From: JAYEHL01 sp041653935
Lineage (GTDB): Bacteria > Chloroflexota > Dehalococcoidia > E44-bin15
Direction of reading: 5' to 3'
Length of the DNA stretch: 64,000 nucleotides
Assembly (NCBI GenBank): GCA_041653935.1
Contig: JBAZEO010000002.1
Location: 434,001-498,000 of the forward strand
Positions 41,366 through 49,931 of this stretch are shown here, in pieces. The notes below the pieces were generated by a model. The model did no database searches and had not been told where the DNA came from. It was given only the letters and a program-made list of their open reading frames with translations. The position numbers and the translations under genes are program-made. Numbering within the stretch: position 1 is the first letter of the stretch; each line of letters starts with the position of its first letter.

Positions 41366-42169
41366 ATGATAGTTGGTGGTTGCGATATAGGCTCTACGAC
41401 AGGCAAGGCTGTCATAATGAAAGATGGACAGATTATTGCTTATAGCATTGTCACATCCACAACCAAGCCTGAGATAACGGCCAAGATGGCTATGGATGAA
41501 GCCATGGGCAAGGCCGGCCTTACTTCGATGGATGAGTTGGACTACATAGTAGGCACAGGATACGGCCGACTGAAGGTACCGTTTGCCAAGGAAAACATCT
41601 CAGAGATCACCTGCCACGCCCGCGGCGCGAACTGGCTGTCCCCTTCTATAAGGACGGTCGTTGACATCGGCGGGCAGGACTGCAAGGTCATGTCCATAGA
41701 TGAAAAGGGCAAGGTCCTTGAGTTCGTGATGAACGACAGGTGCGCCGCCGGCACCGGGCGCTTTTTTGAAGCGATGGCGCGGGTATTGCAGGTCGACCTT
41801 GGGGGATTATCTAAACTGGCACTTGAAGGCAAGGACCCCGCCGTAATCTCCAGTCAGTGCAGCGTGTTCGCCGAATCGGAGGTCGTGACACTGGTTAACG
41901 AAGGACGGGATCTCGCCGATATATCCGCCGGCCTGCATTACTCCATAGCTTCCAGGCTGAGCTCAATGGTGCGAAAGGTTGGCCTCATTGAAGACGTTGC
42001 CCTGACCGGAGGCTGTGCCAAGAACGCAGGCCTGGCTAAAGCGCTGGAGAACAAGCTGGGCGTAAAAGTAGTGCACCTGCCTCAGGACCCGCAGATCGCG
42101 GGGGCGCTGGGGGCCGCGCTCATCGCCGCGGAGAGAGTGCAAAAGCGCGAACTTGAAGGGGTTAAATAG
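41366..42169 (+). CDS. ATP-dependent activator of dehydratase/benzoyl-CoA reductase (HgdC/BcrD-like)
   Basis: 267 residues. ASKHA ATPase fold: GCDIGSTTGKAVI at the start, DIGGQDCKV, and the ALTGGCAKN adenine-site motif. The two cysteines that bridge a [4Fe-4S] cluster across the homodimer are in NDRCAAGTGRF and SSQCSVFAE. It transfers low-potential electrons to the partner subunits with ATP hydrolysis. A single activator gene (rather than the BcrA/BcrD pair) points to a homodimer, as in 2-hydroxyacyl-CoA dehydratases. The first two genes are within 3 nt of each other; this one follows after 52 nt. Confidence 0.92.
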   Translation: MIVGGCDIGSTTGKAVIMKDGQIIAYSIVTSTTKPEITAKMAMDEAMGKAGLTSMDELDYIVGTGYGRLKVPFAKENISEITCHARGANWLSPSIRTVVDIGGQDCKVMSIDEKGKVLEFVMNDRCAAGTGRFFEAMARVLQVDLGGLSKLALEGKDPAVISSQCSVFAESEVVTLVNEGRDLADISAGLHYSIASRLSSMVRKVGLIEDVALTGGCAKNAGLAKALENKLGVKVVHLPQDPQIAGALGAALIAAERVQKRELEGVK

Positions 42170-42210
42170 AAGTACTGACCCCGGAGCCATCGGGTAGAAA
42201 CTTAAACCAT

Positions 42211-42254
42211 ATTCTGGTCTGCCTTCACAGAGATATGCGGGGGCAGACCAGAAT
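42211..42254. other. Perfect intergenic hairpin
   Basis: A 13-bp perfect inverted repeat (ATTCTGGTCTGCC 42211-42223 with GGCAGACCAGAAT 42242-42254) encloses an 18-nt loop between the activator gene and the ACS-like gene. No T-run follows, so it is not a standard terminator; mRNA processing or stability is possible. Confidence 0.7.
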
Positions 42255-42296
42255 TTATCCCCAACCGGTGATATACTATCGAAATGGAAGTAACTT

Positions 42297-43088
42297 ATGT
42301 CCCTGTTCGATCCTTATATAAATAAAGTGTCCCAATACATAGCCGACCTGCGGCGCAAAGGCAGGAAGGTCAGAGAGATCGACTGCCCGGCATCAACCGA
42401 TAACCTTCTCAAGGGATTACCTGTGCGCGTGGGACCCAAGGCCGGATCGGACCTGATTCTGCGCGGCGACACATTCGTCGAACTGGGCAGTCCCGACGTC
42501 GGAGCAGCTTCATTCCTGCTCTGGACCGATGACCCTTCACTGGTGAAAAGCGGCCGGGTCACGCTCATCGGGCCGGACATCCCCGATTCGGAAGGCGCCA
42601 GCCTCCCCTTCGGACAGGTGATAATCGCCGCCGGAAAGAAGCTCAGCAGTGATAAACACGAGATCATCGATCGCACGCAGTACGTCTCGGACCAGATAGA
42701 GGGCTACATGCTGAAGAGCATGTCGCGGCAGATGTGGAGCAGGGTAAGCAAGGACGCCGCGGCCAAGGGATTTTCCTTCGAGACGCTGGGCAAGGCGCTC
42801 ATGACCATATTCAAATCGTCTGTGCCCGATATCGAGGCCGTCGAGGTGCTTTTTGTCACCACCAGCAAGGAGGATCTGCAACCGCTGGAGGAGTTGGGCG
42901 AGCAGATCCGCGAGATATCGAAGAACATGACAAAGGAGATATGGAAAACGAAGGGATATGACATCGAGTGTTTTTCAACATTCGACTGCGCAAGCTGCCC
43001 CGACAGCGCCGTCTGCGATGAGATAAAAGAGATGGTCAACGTGCGCAAAAAGACCAAAGGCGACAGCAAAACCGAGGTAGAATCGTAA
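42297..43088 (+). CDS. Truncated acetyl-CoA synthase (AcsB/CdhC)-like protein
   Basis: 263 residues. The region GRVTLIGPDIPDSEG, then EGYMLKSMSRQMWSRVSKDAAAKGF and FKSSVPDIEAVEVLFVT (quoted in parts) follows the middle domain of acetyl-CoA synthase. The family text recalled is GKVTVIGPDL, QR-DIW-RLSKDA-AKG and FKSELPFIEKIQV. At the end CASCPDSAVC replaces the first A-cluster cysteines, and the protein stops before the fourth Cys and the nickel-binding CGC. It therefore cannot form a full A-cluster. It is followed 18 nt later by a CooC-type ATPase. The comparison is from memory. Confidence 0.7.
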   Translation: MSLFDPYINKVSQYIADLRRKGRKVREIDCPASTDNLLKGLPVRVGPKAGSDLILRGDTFVELGSPDVGAASFLLWTDDPSLVKSGRVTLIGPDIPDSEGASLPFGQVIIAAGKKLSSDKHEIIDRTQYVSDQIEGYMLKSMSRQMWSRVSKDAAAKGFSFETLGKALMTIFKSSVPDIEAVEVLFVTTSKEDLQPLEELGEQIREISKNMTKEIWKTKGYDIECFSTFDCASCPDSAVCDEIKEMVNVRKKTKGDSKTEVES

Positions 43089-43106
43089 TTCGAGATCGAG
43101 GACGAG

Positions 43107-43904
43107 ATGACGGAAGCAACGGCCATGCGCAAGAGGTTGGTAGCCACCTGCGGAAAGGGCGGAACGGGCAAGACGGCCTTCACCTCCATGATGACCAAGG
43201 TTCTGCTCGACAGCGGTAAGGCAGGCAAGCTGCTCCTGATAGACGCCGACCCGGCCATGGGCCTGCCGCTGGCGCTGGGAGTGAACGTCAAAAGGACGAT
43301 GGGGCAGATACGTGAGGAGATAATCAAGACCGCCCGGGGAGCCAAGGAAAATGAGAAGCGCCGCGTCACGCAGATGCTCGATTACATGACCTTCGAGGCG
43401 CTTAATGAGGTGGATGGATTCGCCCTCCTGGCCATGGGGCGCACGGAGACACTCGGATGCTACTGCCCCGTCAACAGCATACTCAAGGATACGATAGGCA
43501 CGCTCTCCAAGAGCTTCGATACGATTCTCATCGACGGCGAGGCCGGGCTGGAGCAGATAAACCGGCAGGTAGTGGGACAGGTCGATACGCTTATCATCGT
43601 CAGCGATGCCACCTCCCGCGGCATCAAGACCGCCGCCCAGATCGAGCACATGGTGCACATCGAGAAGGTCATCAAGACCGAGAAGCTAGGTATAGTTTTC
43701 AACAGGGTATACGGCAACGAGGACGTCCTTAAAAAAGCCGCCGCCGAGATCGGCATTGAGATTTTCGGATTCATCCCTCAGGACGAAAAGGTGGCGTACT
43801 ACGACCTGATGGGCAAATCGATACTGGAGCTTCCGGACTCCCCTGCACTCAAGGCGACCCGCGAGATTGTATCAAGTCACATTTTCCCCGAACGATTCAT
43901 ATAG
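43107..43904 (+). CDS. CooC/AcsF-type nickel-insertion ATPase (MinD/NifH superfamily)
   Basis: 265 residues. Deviant Walker A GKGGTGKT near residue 17, LLIDADPA, the CooC-type CxC dimer motif GCYCPVN, and the switch region LIDGEAGLEQINRQV. Relatives insert nickel into carbon-monoxide dehydrogenase or acetyl-CoA synthase. No CODH gene is in the window; the only plausible client here is the ACS-like protein just upstream. ATG has GAGG 5 nt upstream. Confidence 0.88.
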   Translation: MTEATAMRKRLVATCGKGGTGKTAFTSMMTKVLLDSGKAGKLLLIDADPAMGLPLALGVNVKRTMGQIREEIIKTARGAKENEKRRVTQMLDYMTFEALNEVDGFALLAMGRTETLGCYCPVNSILKDTIGTLSKSFDTILIDGEAGLEQINRQVVGQVDTLIIVSDATSRGIKTAAQIEHMVHIEKVIKTEKLGIVFNRVYGNEDVLKKAAAEIGIEIFGFIPQDEKVAYYDLMGKSILELPDSPALKATREIVSSHIFPERFI

Positions 43905-44008
43905 CCCCCTCCTATCTCCCCGTTCGAACGATATCCGAGCACATGGCTTCCATCTATCACTCTCGTATTTATTGAGTTTCGACCGCCGTTCCTCATAGAT
44001 GAAAACAA

Positions 44009-44140
44009 GAGGTGCAGGAGATTTCTCTCCTGCCAAGGTTCTAGGGGTGTCCCCTATCCTTTTTAATCCCCCAACGTATGGGGGATATAGGGGGTTCGGT
44101 TGTTGTTCCCCCCTTTCAAGGGGGATATCAGGAGGTTCAT
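44009..44140 (+). repeat. Composite dispersed repeat, 3' half
   Basis: The 303-bp gap 43905-44207 carries the CAGGAGA/TCTCCTG hairpin and the complete terminal module (CCCCCAACGTATGGGGG, GGTTCGGTTGTTG, C/G hairpin). It ends 14 bp before the promoter of the LOG gene. Confidence 0.85.
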
Positions 44141-44153
44141 AATATTCAATCAC

Positions 44154-44181
44154 TTGATTCCCCTCTCAAATGTGGTACAAT
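44154..44181 (+). promoter_or_regulatory. Promoter of LOG-family gene
   Basis: TTGATT (44154-44159), 16-bp spacer, TACAAT (44176-44181), 26 bp ahead of the start codon. Confidence 0.6.
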
Positions 44182-44207
44182 CTTACAAACTCTGAAGGAG
44201 ATGCTGT

Positions 44208-44897
44208 ATGCCTAACGGATATGAAATCAACGAAATGGCCAAAGAAGAATCCTGGCGCATGTTCCGCATCATGGGAGAGATGGTTGAAGGGTTCGACGGG
44301 CTTTCCGGTGTAGAGCCAGCTGTGAGCATATACGGTTCGGCACGCATAAAACCGGACGATGAAACCTACAAGAACGCCGAAGACATCGCTTTCAGGCTTG
44401 GCAATATGGGATTCTCCATCATCACCGGCGGCGGCCCGGGTGTAATGGAAGCGGCAAACAAAGGGGCTGCCAGGGCCGGCGTGACATCTGTCGGGCTCAA
44501 CATTAAGCTGCCCGAAGAGCAGGTTTTTAATAAATACGCTACAAAGACCCTGACTTTCCATCATTTCTTCGTGCGCAAGGTCATGCTGGTAAAATACGCC
44601 ACCGCATTTGTCATAATGCCGGGTGGGCTGGGAACTATGGACGAGCTGACAGAGGTTCTTACACTAATGCAGACGCACAAAATAAGGCCGTTCCCGGTGA
44701 TCCTTTTCAATTCTACGTACTGGGAAGGACTTTTGAACTGGTTAAAGGACACCGTTGTGCATAAAGGATTAGTCAATGAAAAAGACTTCAACCTGCTCCG
44801 CGTCAGCGATGACCCGGAAGATGTAGCTCACACTGTTCAGAACTGGTATCTCAAACAGGAAATCATCGGCAGAAAAGCCCTTTCACGGCTATCCTAG
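44208..44897 (+). CDS. LOG-family nucleoside 5'-monophosphate phosphoribohydrolase
   Basis: 229 residues, ATG behind GAAGGAGATG. Rossmann-like fold with the family motifs GGGPGVMEAANKGA and PGGLGTMDELTEVLTL. These enzymes release a base from nucleoside monophosphates; older databases misname them lysine decarboxylases. It has its own promoter and is convergent with the nuclease gene. Confidence 0.9.
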   Translation: MPNGYEINEMAKEESWRMFRIMGEMVEGFDGLSGVEPAVSIYGSARIKPDDETYKNAEDIAFRLGNMGFSIITGGGPGVMEAANKGAARAGVTSVGLNIKLPEEQVFNKYATKTLTFHHFFVRKVMLVKYATAFVIMPGGLGTMDELTEVLTLMQTHKIRPFPVILFNSTYWEGLLNWLKDTVVHKGLVNEKDFNLLRVSDDPEDVAHTVQNWYLKQEIIGRKALSRLS

Positions 44898-44922
44898 TAG
44901 TGTTTTTACAAAAAGATACTGA

Positions 44923-46329
44923 TTAATCCAGGATAACCTCATCCTTGTACTGTGGCACCGACACATTCCACCCCAGCTTCTCCCTGATGTAATCCGCGAA
45001 GCTGGCGGAGGCTTCCTCCTCCCCATGCGTTACAAATACTCCCCTGGGCTGGTTCTTTATGGCCGACAGCCAGCTCAGAAGCTCGTCCCTGTCGGCATGC
45101 GCTGAGAAGCCATTAAGCTGGACAATCTTAGCCTTCACTCTATATTTCTTGCCCAGAATTCGAACCATGCTTGCGCCGTCGACTATCTGCCGCCCCAGCG
45201 TACCGATAGCCTGATAGCCTACAAAAAGGATCGTGCTCTCGCGTCGCGAGATGTTACTCACAAGGTGGTGCTTGATCCTGCCGCCGTTGCACATGCCCGA
45301 GCCGGCGATTATCATAACGCTGCCGGATATCCGGTTTATCCCCTTCGATTCGTCCGTAGTGCTGACCCTGGTCAGGCCCGGGAAGCTGAAAGGCGAGTGC
45401 CCGCTCTTGATGATAGCCCTGGCCTCTTTGTCAAAAAGGTCCAGATGTTCCTCAAAAATCTCTGTTATACTCAAGGCCATCGGGCTGTCAAATAAGACCA
45501 TTATGTGCGGTATACGATGCGCCGCCAGGAGCTCATTCATATAATAGAGTATCTCCTGCGACCGCTCCAGAGCAAAGCTGGGAACTATGATGTTCCCTCT
45601 AGCCGCAACGGTTGAATTAATCACCTCCGCAAGCTCGTCGCCGATCTTATCGCCATCCTCGTGCAGCCTGTCTCCATACGTTGATTCAACGATGATGTAA
45701 TCCGCTTCTTTGAACAGCGTGGGGTCCCTCAATATCGGCCTGTTGCGGCGTCCAACGTCGCCGGAGAACAGAATCTTCCTGCTCTCGCCGTTACGATCGA
45801 CTTTAAACATTAGATTCGACGAGCCCAGGACATGACCCGCGTCGTGGAAAACGGCCTCGATGCCATCGGCTAATTGCAGTGTTTTACTGTAGGGCACCGG
45901 GTGAAACAGAGGATAGCAGGCCTCGGCATCCTTCACTGTATATAGAGGCACCTCGGGATGTGGCCCCTTGCGGCCCTCTGCCTTGTGTCTGGCCTTCTTG
46001 AACTGAGCATCTTCTTCCTGCAATTTAGCAGAATCGGCGAGCATTATCTTGGTAATATCCGCGGTGGCATCAGTGCAGTATATGCGCCCGCGGAAGCCCT
46101 CGCGCACCAGCTTGGGCAGCAGGCCACAGTGGTCTATGTGGGCGTGCGTCAGCAGGACCGCATCCAGCGTATCAGGCGGGATAGGGAAAGGCTCCCAGTT
46201 CCTTTCCTTTAAAAAACGCTCCTGGTACAATCCGCAATCGATGAGGAATTTATTGCCGTTGGCCTCAAGATAGTACTTCGACCCGGTGACGTTGCGCGTT
46301 GCGCCGTAGAAACTCAGTTTTATCTGCAC
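44923..46329 (-). CDS. Metallo-beta-lactamase beta-CASP ribonuclease
   Basis: 468 residues. Zinc motifs: THAHIDHCG, the downstream Asp in LFSGDVGR, and His in FSAHADRDELL; beta-CASP motif A in VESTYGDR. The C-terminal segment SGMCNGGRIKHHL is typical of the CPSF-100/TTHA0252-like exonuclease family. Likely an RNA-processing exo/endonuclease. The gene stands alone on the minus strand, converging with the LOG gene. Confidence 0.92.
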   Translation of the reverse strand: MQIKLSFYGATRNVTGSKYYLEANGNKFLIDCGLYQERFLKERNWEPFPIPPDTLDAVLLTHAHIDHCGLLPKLVREGFRGRIYCTDATADITKIMLADSAKLQEEDAQFKKARHKAEGRKGPHPEVPLYTVKDAEACYPLFHPVPYSKTLQLADGIEAVFHDAGHVLGSSNLMFKVDRNGESRKILFSGDVGRRNRPILRDPTLFKEADYIIVESTYGDRLHEDGDKIGDELAEVINSTVAARGNIIVPSFALERSQEILYYMNELLAAHRIPHIMVLFDSPMALSITEIFEEHLDLFDKEARAIIKSGHSPFSFPGLTRVSTTDESKGINRISGSVMIIAGSGMCNGGRIKHHLVSNISRRESTILFVGYQAIGTLGRQIVDGASMVRILGKKYRVKAKIVQLNGFSAHADRDELLSWLSAIKNQPRGVFVTHGEEEASASFADYIREKLGWNVSVPQYKDEVILD

Positions 46330-46431
46330 TTTCTGTTACTCCAGTCCATTCAATGTCGGCAGTTCAAAGCTCTATCTGGATTGTAATTTAAATACGATTC
46401 GCTGGCAAGTTAATATTGATGGGAGACCCTC

Positions 46432-46665
46432 ACCCCTACTTTCTACAGCTGCGGCGCGCGGAATTATTCGTATGTGCACGGCACTTCGTCCGTGCACATA
46501 CACTAAGGTTCACTAAGTGCTGTATACGTAAATTGGCTGCGACAATCAAAATGCGATCAGACTCACACGCCAACCCCAGCCCTCTCATTTATTGAGAGGT
46601 TAGCCAAAGAGCCGAACGTAAGTCCTCCCTTCCTTGAGGGAAGGGAGTTAGAGGGAAGGAGTTTT
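46432..46665 (+). repeat. Composite dispersed repeat, 5' half
   Basis: The 381-bp gap 46330-46710 holds CAGCTGCGGCGCGC, hairpin GTATGTGCACGG/CCGTGCACATAC (46470-46501), hairpin CCTCTCA/TGAGAGG (46581-46599) and a CCCTTCC/GGGAAGGG hairpin. The CAGGAGA and terminal modules are missing. Confidence 0.8.
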
Positions 46666-46710
46666 TGTATAATTCTTTCATATAGCACCTATCATGGAGG
46701 ACAACCCAGG

Positions 46711-47517
46711 TTGACAAACTCAAGCCGGCCCAATAAGATTCATTCATCCGGCACGATGAGTCAAAACATGAAGAATATATCGATCGAAATAGCGCCGCGC
46801 ACATTCGAGAAATTCGAAAACGACATCGCGGCCATCAGGAAAGAATTCCCCGATATAGACGTGCTCAACATCCCTGACCTTCTGGACTTCGAGATACGCA
46901 GCTGGGAGGCGGCCAGGATCGGCGTAAAATACTTCACCAACGTCGTGCCGCACCTGCGCGCCATCGACTTCAACCTGCGCGAGCCCTTCAAGCTTATACC
47001 CTACTTCAAGCAGAACAAGATAAACTCCGTGCTCATCGTCACCGGCGACAAGCCGCAGGGCATGACCAGGATGGTCTACCGCAACTCCTGCCTTGAGCTC
47101 ATCCGCATCTTCAAGAAAGAGGCGCCCGAGATAAAGATCTACGCCGGGCTTGACCAGTACCGCAACAGCTTCCGCCAGGAGCTGGACTACATAGAGGACA
47201 AGAGGATCGCCGGCGCCGATGGTTTCTTCACCCAGCCCTTCTTCGATGTCAGGCTCCTTGAGATATACCTGGACCTGCTCAAGGATTACGAGGTCTTCTG
47301 GGGCATCAGCCCCGTGCTGAAGGATGCGATGAAGAACTACTGGGAGAGCAAGAACAACGCCTTCTTCCCGCCCGATTTCCAGCCGAACATGGAATGGAAC
47401 GCGGACTTCGCCCGGCGGGCCATAGAGTCGATAAGCGCCTATAACTCAAGCGTCTACCTCATGCCCATAAACATCAACACGATTAACTACCTGAACCAGG
47501 TATTTGACAAGCGATAA
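46711..47517 (+). CDS. Methylenetetrahydrofolate reductase-like protein
   Basis: 268 residues from a TTG with GGAGG about 11 nt upstream; an in-frame ATG at 46756 is the alternative. TIM-barrel MetF features: ISIEIAPRTFEKFE at the start, LIVTGDKP, and the conserved GADGFFTQPFFD. It would interconvert methylene- and methyl-tetrahydrofolate with a flavin, serving methionine synthesis or the methyl branch of the Wood-Ljungdahl pathway. No partner (MetV or corrinoid protein) is adjacent. Confidence 0.82.
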   Translation: MTNSSRPNKIHSSGTMSQNMKNISIEIAPRTFEKFENDIAAIRKEFPDIDVLNIPDLLDFEIRSWEAARIGVKYFTNVVPHLRAIDFNLREPFKLIPYFKQNKINSVLIVTGDKPQGMTRMVYRNSCLELIRIFKKEAPEIKIYAGLDQYRNSFRQELDYIEDKRIAGADGFFTQPFFDVRLLEIYLDLLKDYEVFWGISPVLKDAMKNYWESKNNAFFPPDFQPNMEWNADFARRAIESISAYNSSVYLMPININTINYLNQVFDKR

Positions 47518-47547
47518 TCGTCGCCCTTTGTCACACGTCGATAAAAA

Positions 47548-47636
47548 GAGGTGCAGGAGAGAAATCTCCTGCCAGGAGTTTGGGGGTGTCCCCCATTTTT
47601 TCTTCCCCCATGAGTGGGGGATACAGGGGGTTGATC
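47548..47636 (+). repeat. Composite dispersed repeat, short 3' copy
   Basis: CAGGAGA/TCTCCTG hairpin, GGGGGTGTCCCCC, then CCCCCATGAGTGGGGG and GGGGGTTGATC. Same short-tail form as the copy near 24.0 kb, ending about 20 bp before the GNAT gene. Confidence 0.8.
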
Positions 47637-47652
47637 AGCTTTAATCCGAGCA

Positions 47653-48162
47653 GTGACCAAAATGACAAACTTCACCCGCGTCAAATCAAGAAAAGACGTA
47701 GCCGAGACCGCGCGCCTGGCGCACGAGATATGGAACGAGCACTACACGAAGATCATCGGGCAGGCGCAGGTGGACTTCATGGTGCAGAATTACCAGAGCA
47801 AACACGCCATCTCCGCGCAAATCGCCAGCGGCTACGAATACTACCTCATATTCCACAACGGCGAGGCCGCCGGCTACCTCGCTGTAGTGCCCGACCCCCT
47901 CAGCTCCAGCTCCCAGCTCAGCAAGCTCTACCTCCGCAAGAGCCTGCGCGGTCTAGGCATAGGCAAAGAGTCGGTGGACTTTGTTGCAGGGCTGTGCCGC
48001 CAATCCAATATCGGGAAGCTGTGGCTCACGGTGAACAAGTACAACGCGGAATCCATCGCGTGGTACGAGCGGCTGGGGTTTGCAAAGGCCGGGGAGGTTG
48101 TGATGGACATCGGCGGGGGGTACATCATGGATGACTTCAGGTTTGAGAAGGCGATACGGTGA
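47653..48162 (+). CDS. GNAT-family N-acetyltransferase
   Basis: 169 residues. Acetyl-CoA site LYLRKSLRGLGIGKESVDFV (RGLGIG) around residue 98, followed by LWLTVNKYNAESIAWYERLGF, typical of RimI-like enzymes. Substrate unknown. Start either GTG 47653 or ATG 47662; neither has a clear ribosome site. Lies right behind a repeat copy. Confidence 0.85.
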   Translation: MTKMTNFTRVKSRKDVAETARLAHEIWNEHYTKIIGQAQVDFMVQNYQSKHAISAQIASGYEYYLIFHNGEAAGYLAVVPDPLSSSSQLSKLYLRKSLRGLGIGKESVDFVAGLCRQSNIGKLWLTVNKYNAESIAWYERLGFAKAGEVVMDIGGGYIMDDFRFEKAIR

Positions 48163-48202
48163 AGGGGATTTGATATTGGTAGCATCTCCCCAAAACTAAT
48201 GC

Positions 48203-48208
48203 TACAAT
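48203..48208 (+). promoter_or_regulatory. -10 box of the restriction-modification operon
   Basis: TACAAT 11 nt before the ATG, with no ribosome site between, suggesting a leaderless or near-leaderless message; no convincing -35 element. Confidence 0.4.
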
Positions 48209-48219
48209 AACTTACACAT

Positions 48220-49140
48220 ATGAGAACTGTCGAATGCATTATCAAAAAAGGTGACTGCTTAAAAGTGTTGCAGGATTATCCTGATAACTCTTTCGACCTT
48301 ATTGTAACATCGCCCCCATATGCGGATTGCAGAACCAAAACCTACGGTGGAATATCCCCTAATGACTATGTCGAATGGTTTCTTCCTCGAAGTGAGCAAC
48401 TTTTAAGAGTCCTCAAACCAACGGGAACATTTATATTGAATATCAAAGAGAAGGTTGTTAATGGCGAACGCCACACATACGTCATTGAGCTAATCCTTGC
48501 ACTAAGACAACAAGGTTGGCTTTGGACTGAGGAGTTCGTCTGGCACAAAAAGAATTGCCATCCCGGGAAGTGGCCAAACCGTTTTCGCGACGCATGGGAA
48601 CGCTGCCTGCAATTCAACAAAGCTAAAGATTTTAACATGTACCAAGAAGCGGTAATGATAGAGATGGGTGACTGGGCAAAAACTCGATTGAAACATCTTG
48701 GCCCGAACGACGTAATAAGATTCGATTCTCAAGTAGGCAGTGGCTTTGGTAAAAACATTGCCAATTGGGTAGGACGTGAGAAAGCATATCCGTCTAATGT
48801 ACTGCACTTAGCCACTGAAACCAGTAACAAAAACCACAGTGCTACATTCCCCGCATCGCTTCCTGAATGGTTCATAAAGCTTTTCACTAAGGAAGATGAT
48901 TGGGTACTTGACCCGTTTGTCGGATGTGGTACAACCTGCGAGGCAGCCCAACGACTTGGACGTAACTCTGTAGGTATAGATAACGTTAAAGAGTACGTTG
49001 ATATGGCGAAACAAAAGGTGGAGGAGACACGAATCTTATTATGCGAGCGAGGGGCCAAATATGAAACAAATACAACGAAACGAGATCATAAAATTCATCG
49101 AGCCTCACATCCAAGAGTTTCACAAACGAAGGCTCGATAG
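48220..49140 (+). CDS. Type II DNA methyltransferase (beta-class, probable N4-cytosine)
   Basis: 306 residues. Catalytic motif IV TSPPY near residue 29 comes before the AdoMet motif DPFVGCGTTCEAA near 229, the beta-class order; SPPY suggests N4-cytosine, though N6-adenine cannot be excluded. It protects host DNA from the endonuclease encoded by the overlapping next gene. Codon use and composition are clearly more AT-rich than in neighbours, suggesting horizontal gain. The last 27 codons overlap the endonuclease start. Confidence 0.9.
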   Translation: MRTVECIIKKGDCLKVLQDYPDNSFDLIVTSPPYADCRTKTYGGISPNDYVEWFLPRSEQLLRVLKPTGTFILNIKEKVVNGERHTYVIELILALRQQGWLWTEEFVWHKKNCHPGKWPNRFRDAWERCLQFNKAKDFNMYQEAVMIEMGDWAKTRLKHLGPNDVIRFDSQVGSGFGKNIANWVGREKAYPSNVLHLATETSNKNHSATFPASLPEWFIKLFTKEDDWVLDPFVGCGTTCEAAQRLGRNSVGIDNVKEYVDMAKQKVEETRILLCERGAKYETNTTKRDHKIHRASHPRVSQTKAR

Positions 49141-49834
49141 CCTCTCTGAGCTTCAGCTCAAAAAGGTACTCGCTCGGAAAAATCCCTACCTTTTCCGAGC
49201 GAAGAATCAAATCACAGCTCAGGATTTGGTTAAGACTGTTCTCGATGCTCACCTATCATCACAAGAAGAAGGCATATTCGGCGGTTTTCTCGAAGAATTA
49301 GCTATATTTATTTGTGGCAAAGCATATGGCGGTGGAAAAGCATCATCGGAAGGCCTTGATCTTGAATTCACCAAAGATAAAACCAGATACATAGTTTCTA
49401 TCAAATCAGGTCCTAACTGGGGCAATAGCCAACAAATTACTAGGATGAGAGATAATTTCAAACGTGCTAAACGCGTTCTCGGCACTAACACAGCAAGAAA
49501 CAAAGTAGTTGCTGTCAATGGTTGTTGCTATGGTAAGGACAACAACCCCGATAAAGGCGATTATTTAAAGCTATGCGGTCAAAGATTCTGGGAATTCATT
49601 TCCGGAGACGACAACCTCTACATTGACATTATTGAACCTCTTGGACATAAGGCAAAGGTAAGAAACGACGAATTTGCCGAAGAGTACGCTAAGGTAATTA
49701 ATAAATTCACGAGAGAATTCGCCATTGAGTATTGTGATTCAAAGGGATCAATCCTTTGGGAAAAACTTGTTAAGTTCAATTCCGGAAAACCGTCAGACAA
49801 ATCGACTCAGCGTAAGAGAAAAACCCGCAACTGA
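49061..49834 (+). CDS. PmeII-family type II restriction endonuclease
   Basis: 257 residues from the ATG with GAGGGG 6 nt upstream, inside the methyltransferase gene (80-nt overlap in another frame). It matches, as I recall it, the PmeII family: FHKRRLDSLSELQLKKVLARKNPYLF, IVSIKSGPNWGNS, VNGCCYG, KLCGQRFWEFISG (quoted in parts). The EGLDLEF...IVSIKSG stretch fits a PD-(D/E)xK active site (Asp, then S-I-K). Recognition sequence unknown. AT-rich like its partner; no controller gene seen. Confidence 0.88.
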   Translation: MKQIQRNEIIKFIEPHIQEFHKRRLDSLSELQLKKVLARKNPYLFRAKNQITAQDLVKTVLDAHLSSQEEGIFGGFLEELAIFICGKAYGGGKASSEGLDLEFTKDKTRYIVSIKSGPNWGNSQQITRMRDNFKRAKRVLGTNTARNKVVAVNGCCYGKDNNPDKGDYLKLCGQRFWEFISGDDNLYIDIIEPLGHKAKVRNDEFAEEYAKVINKFTREFAIEYCDSKGSILWEKLVKFNSGKPSDKSTQRKRKTRN

Positions 49835-49931
49835 TTTTAACCTCCATCATCAGCTCATCCAAAATAACCACTCGGATTCAGCGGTTGAAGGCAGCCTCCA
49901 GAGATAGAGTCGCGGGCAAAGGAGAGGTTAA

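Noticed and set aside
47580..48134. Arg-rich frame overlapping the GNAT gene
   Set aside because: Frame-shifted shadow; GNAT motifs are in the other frame.
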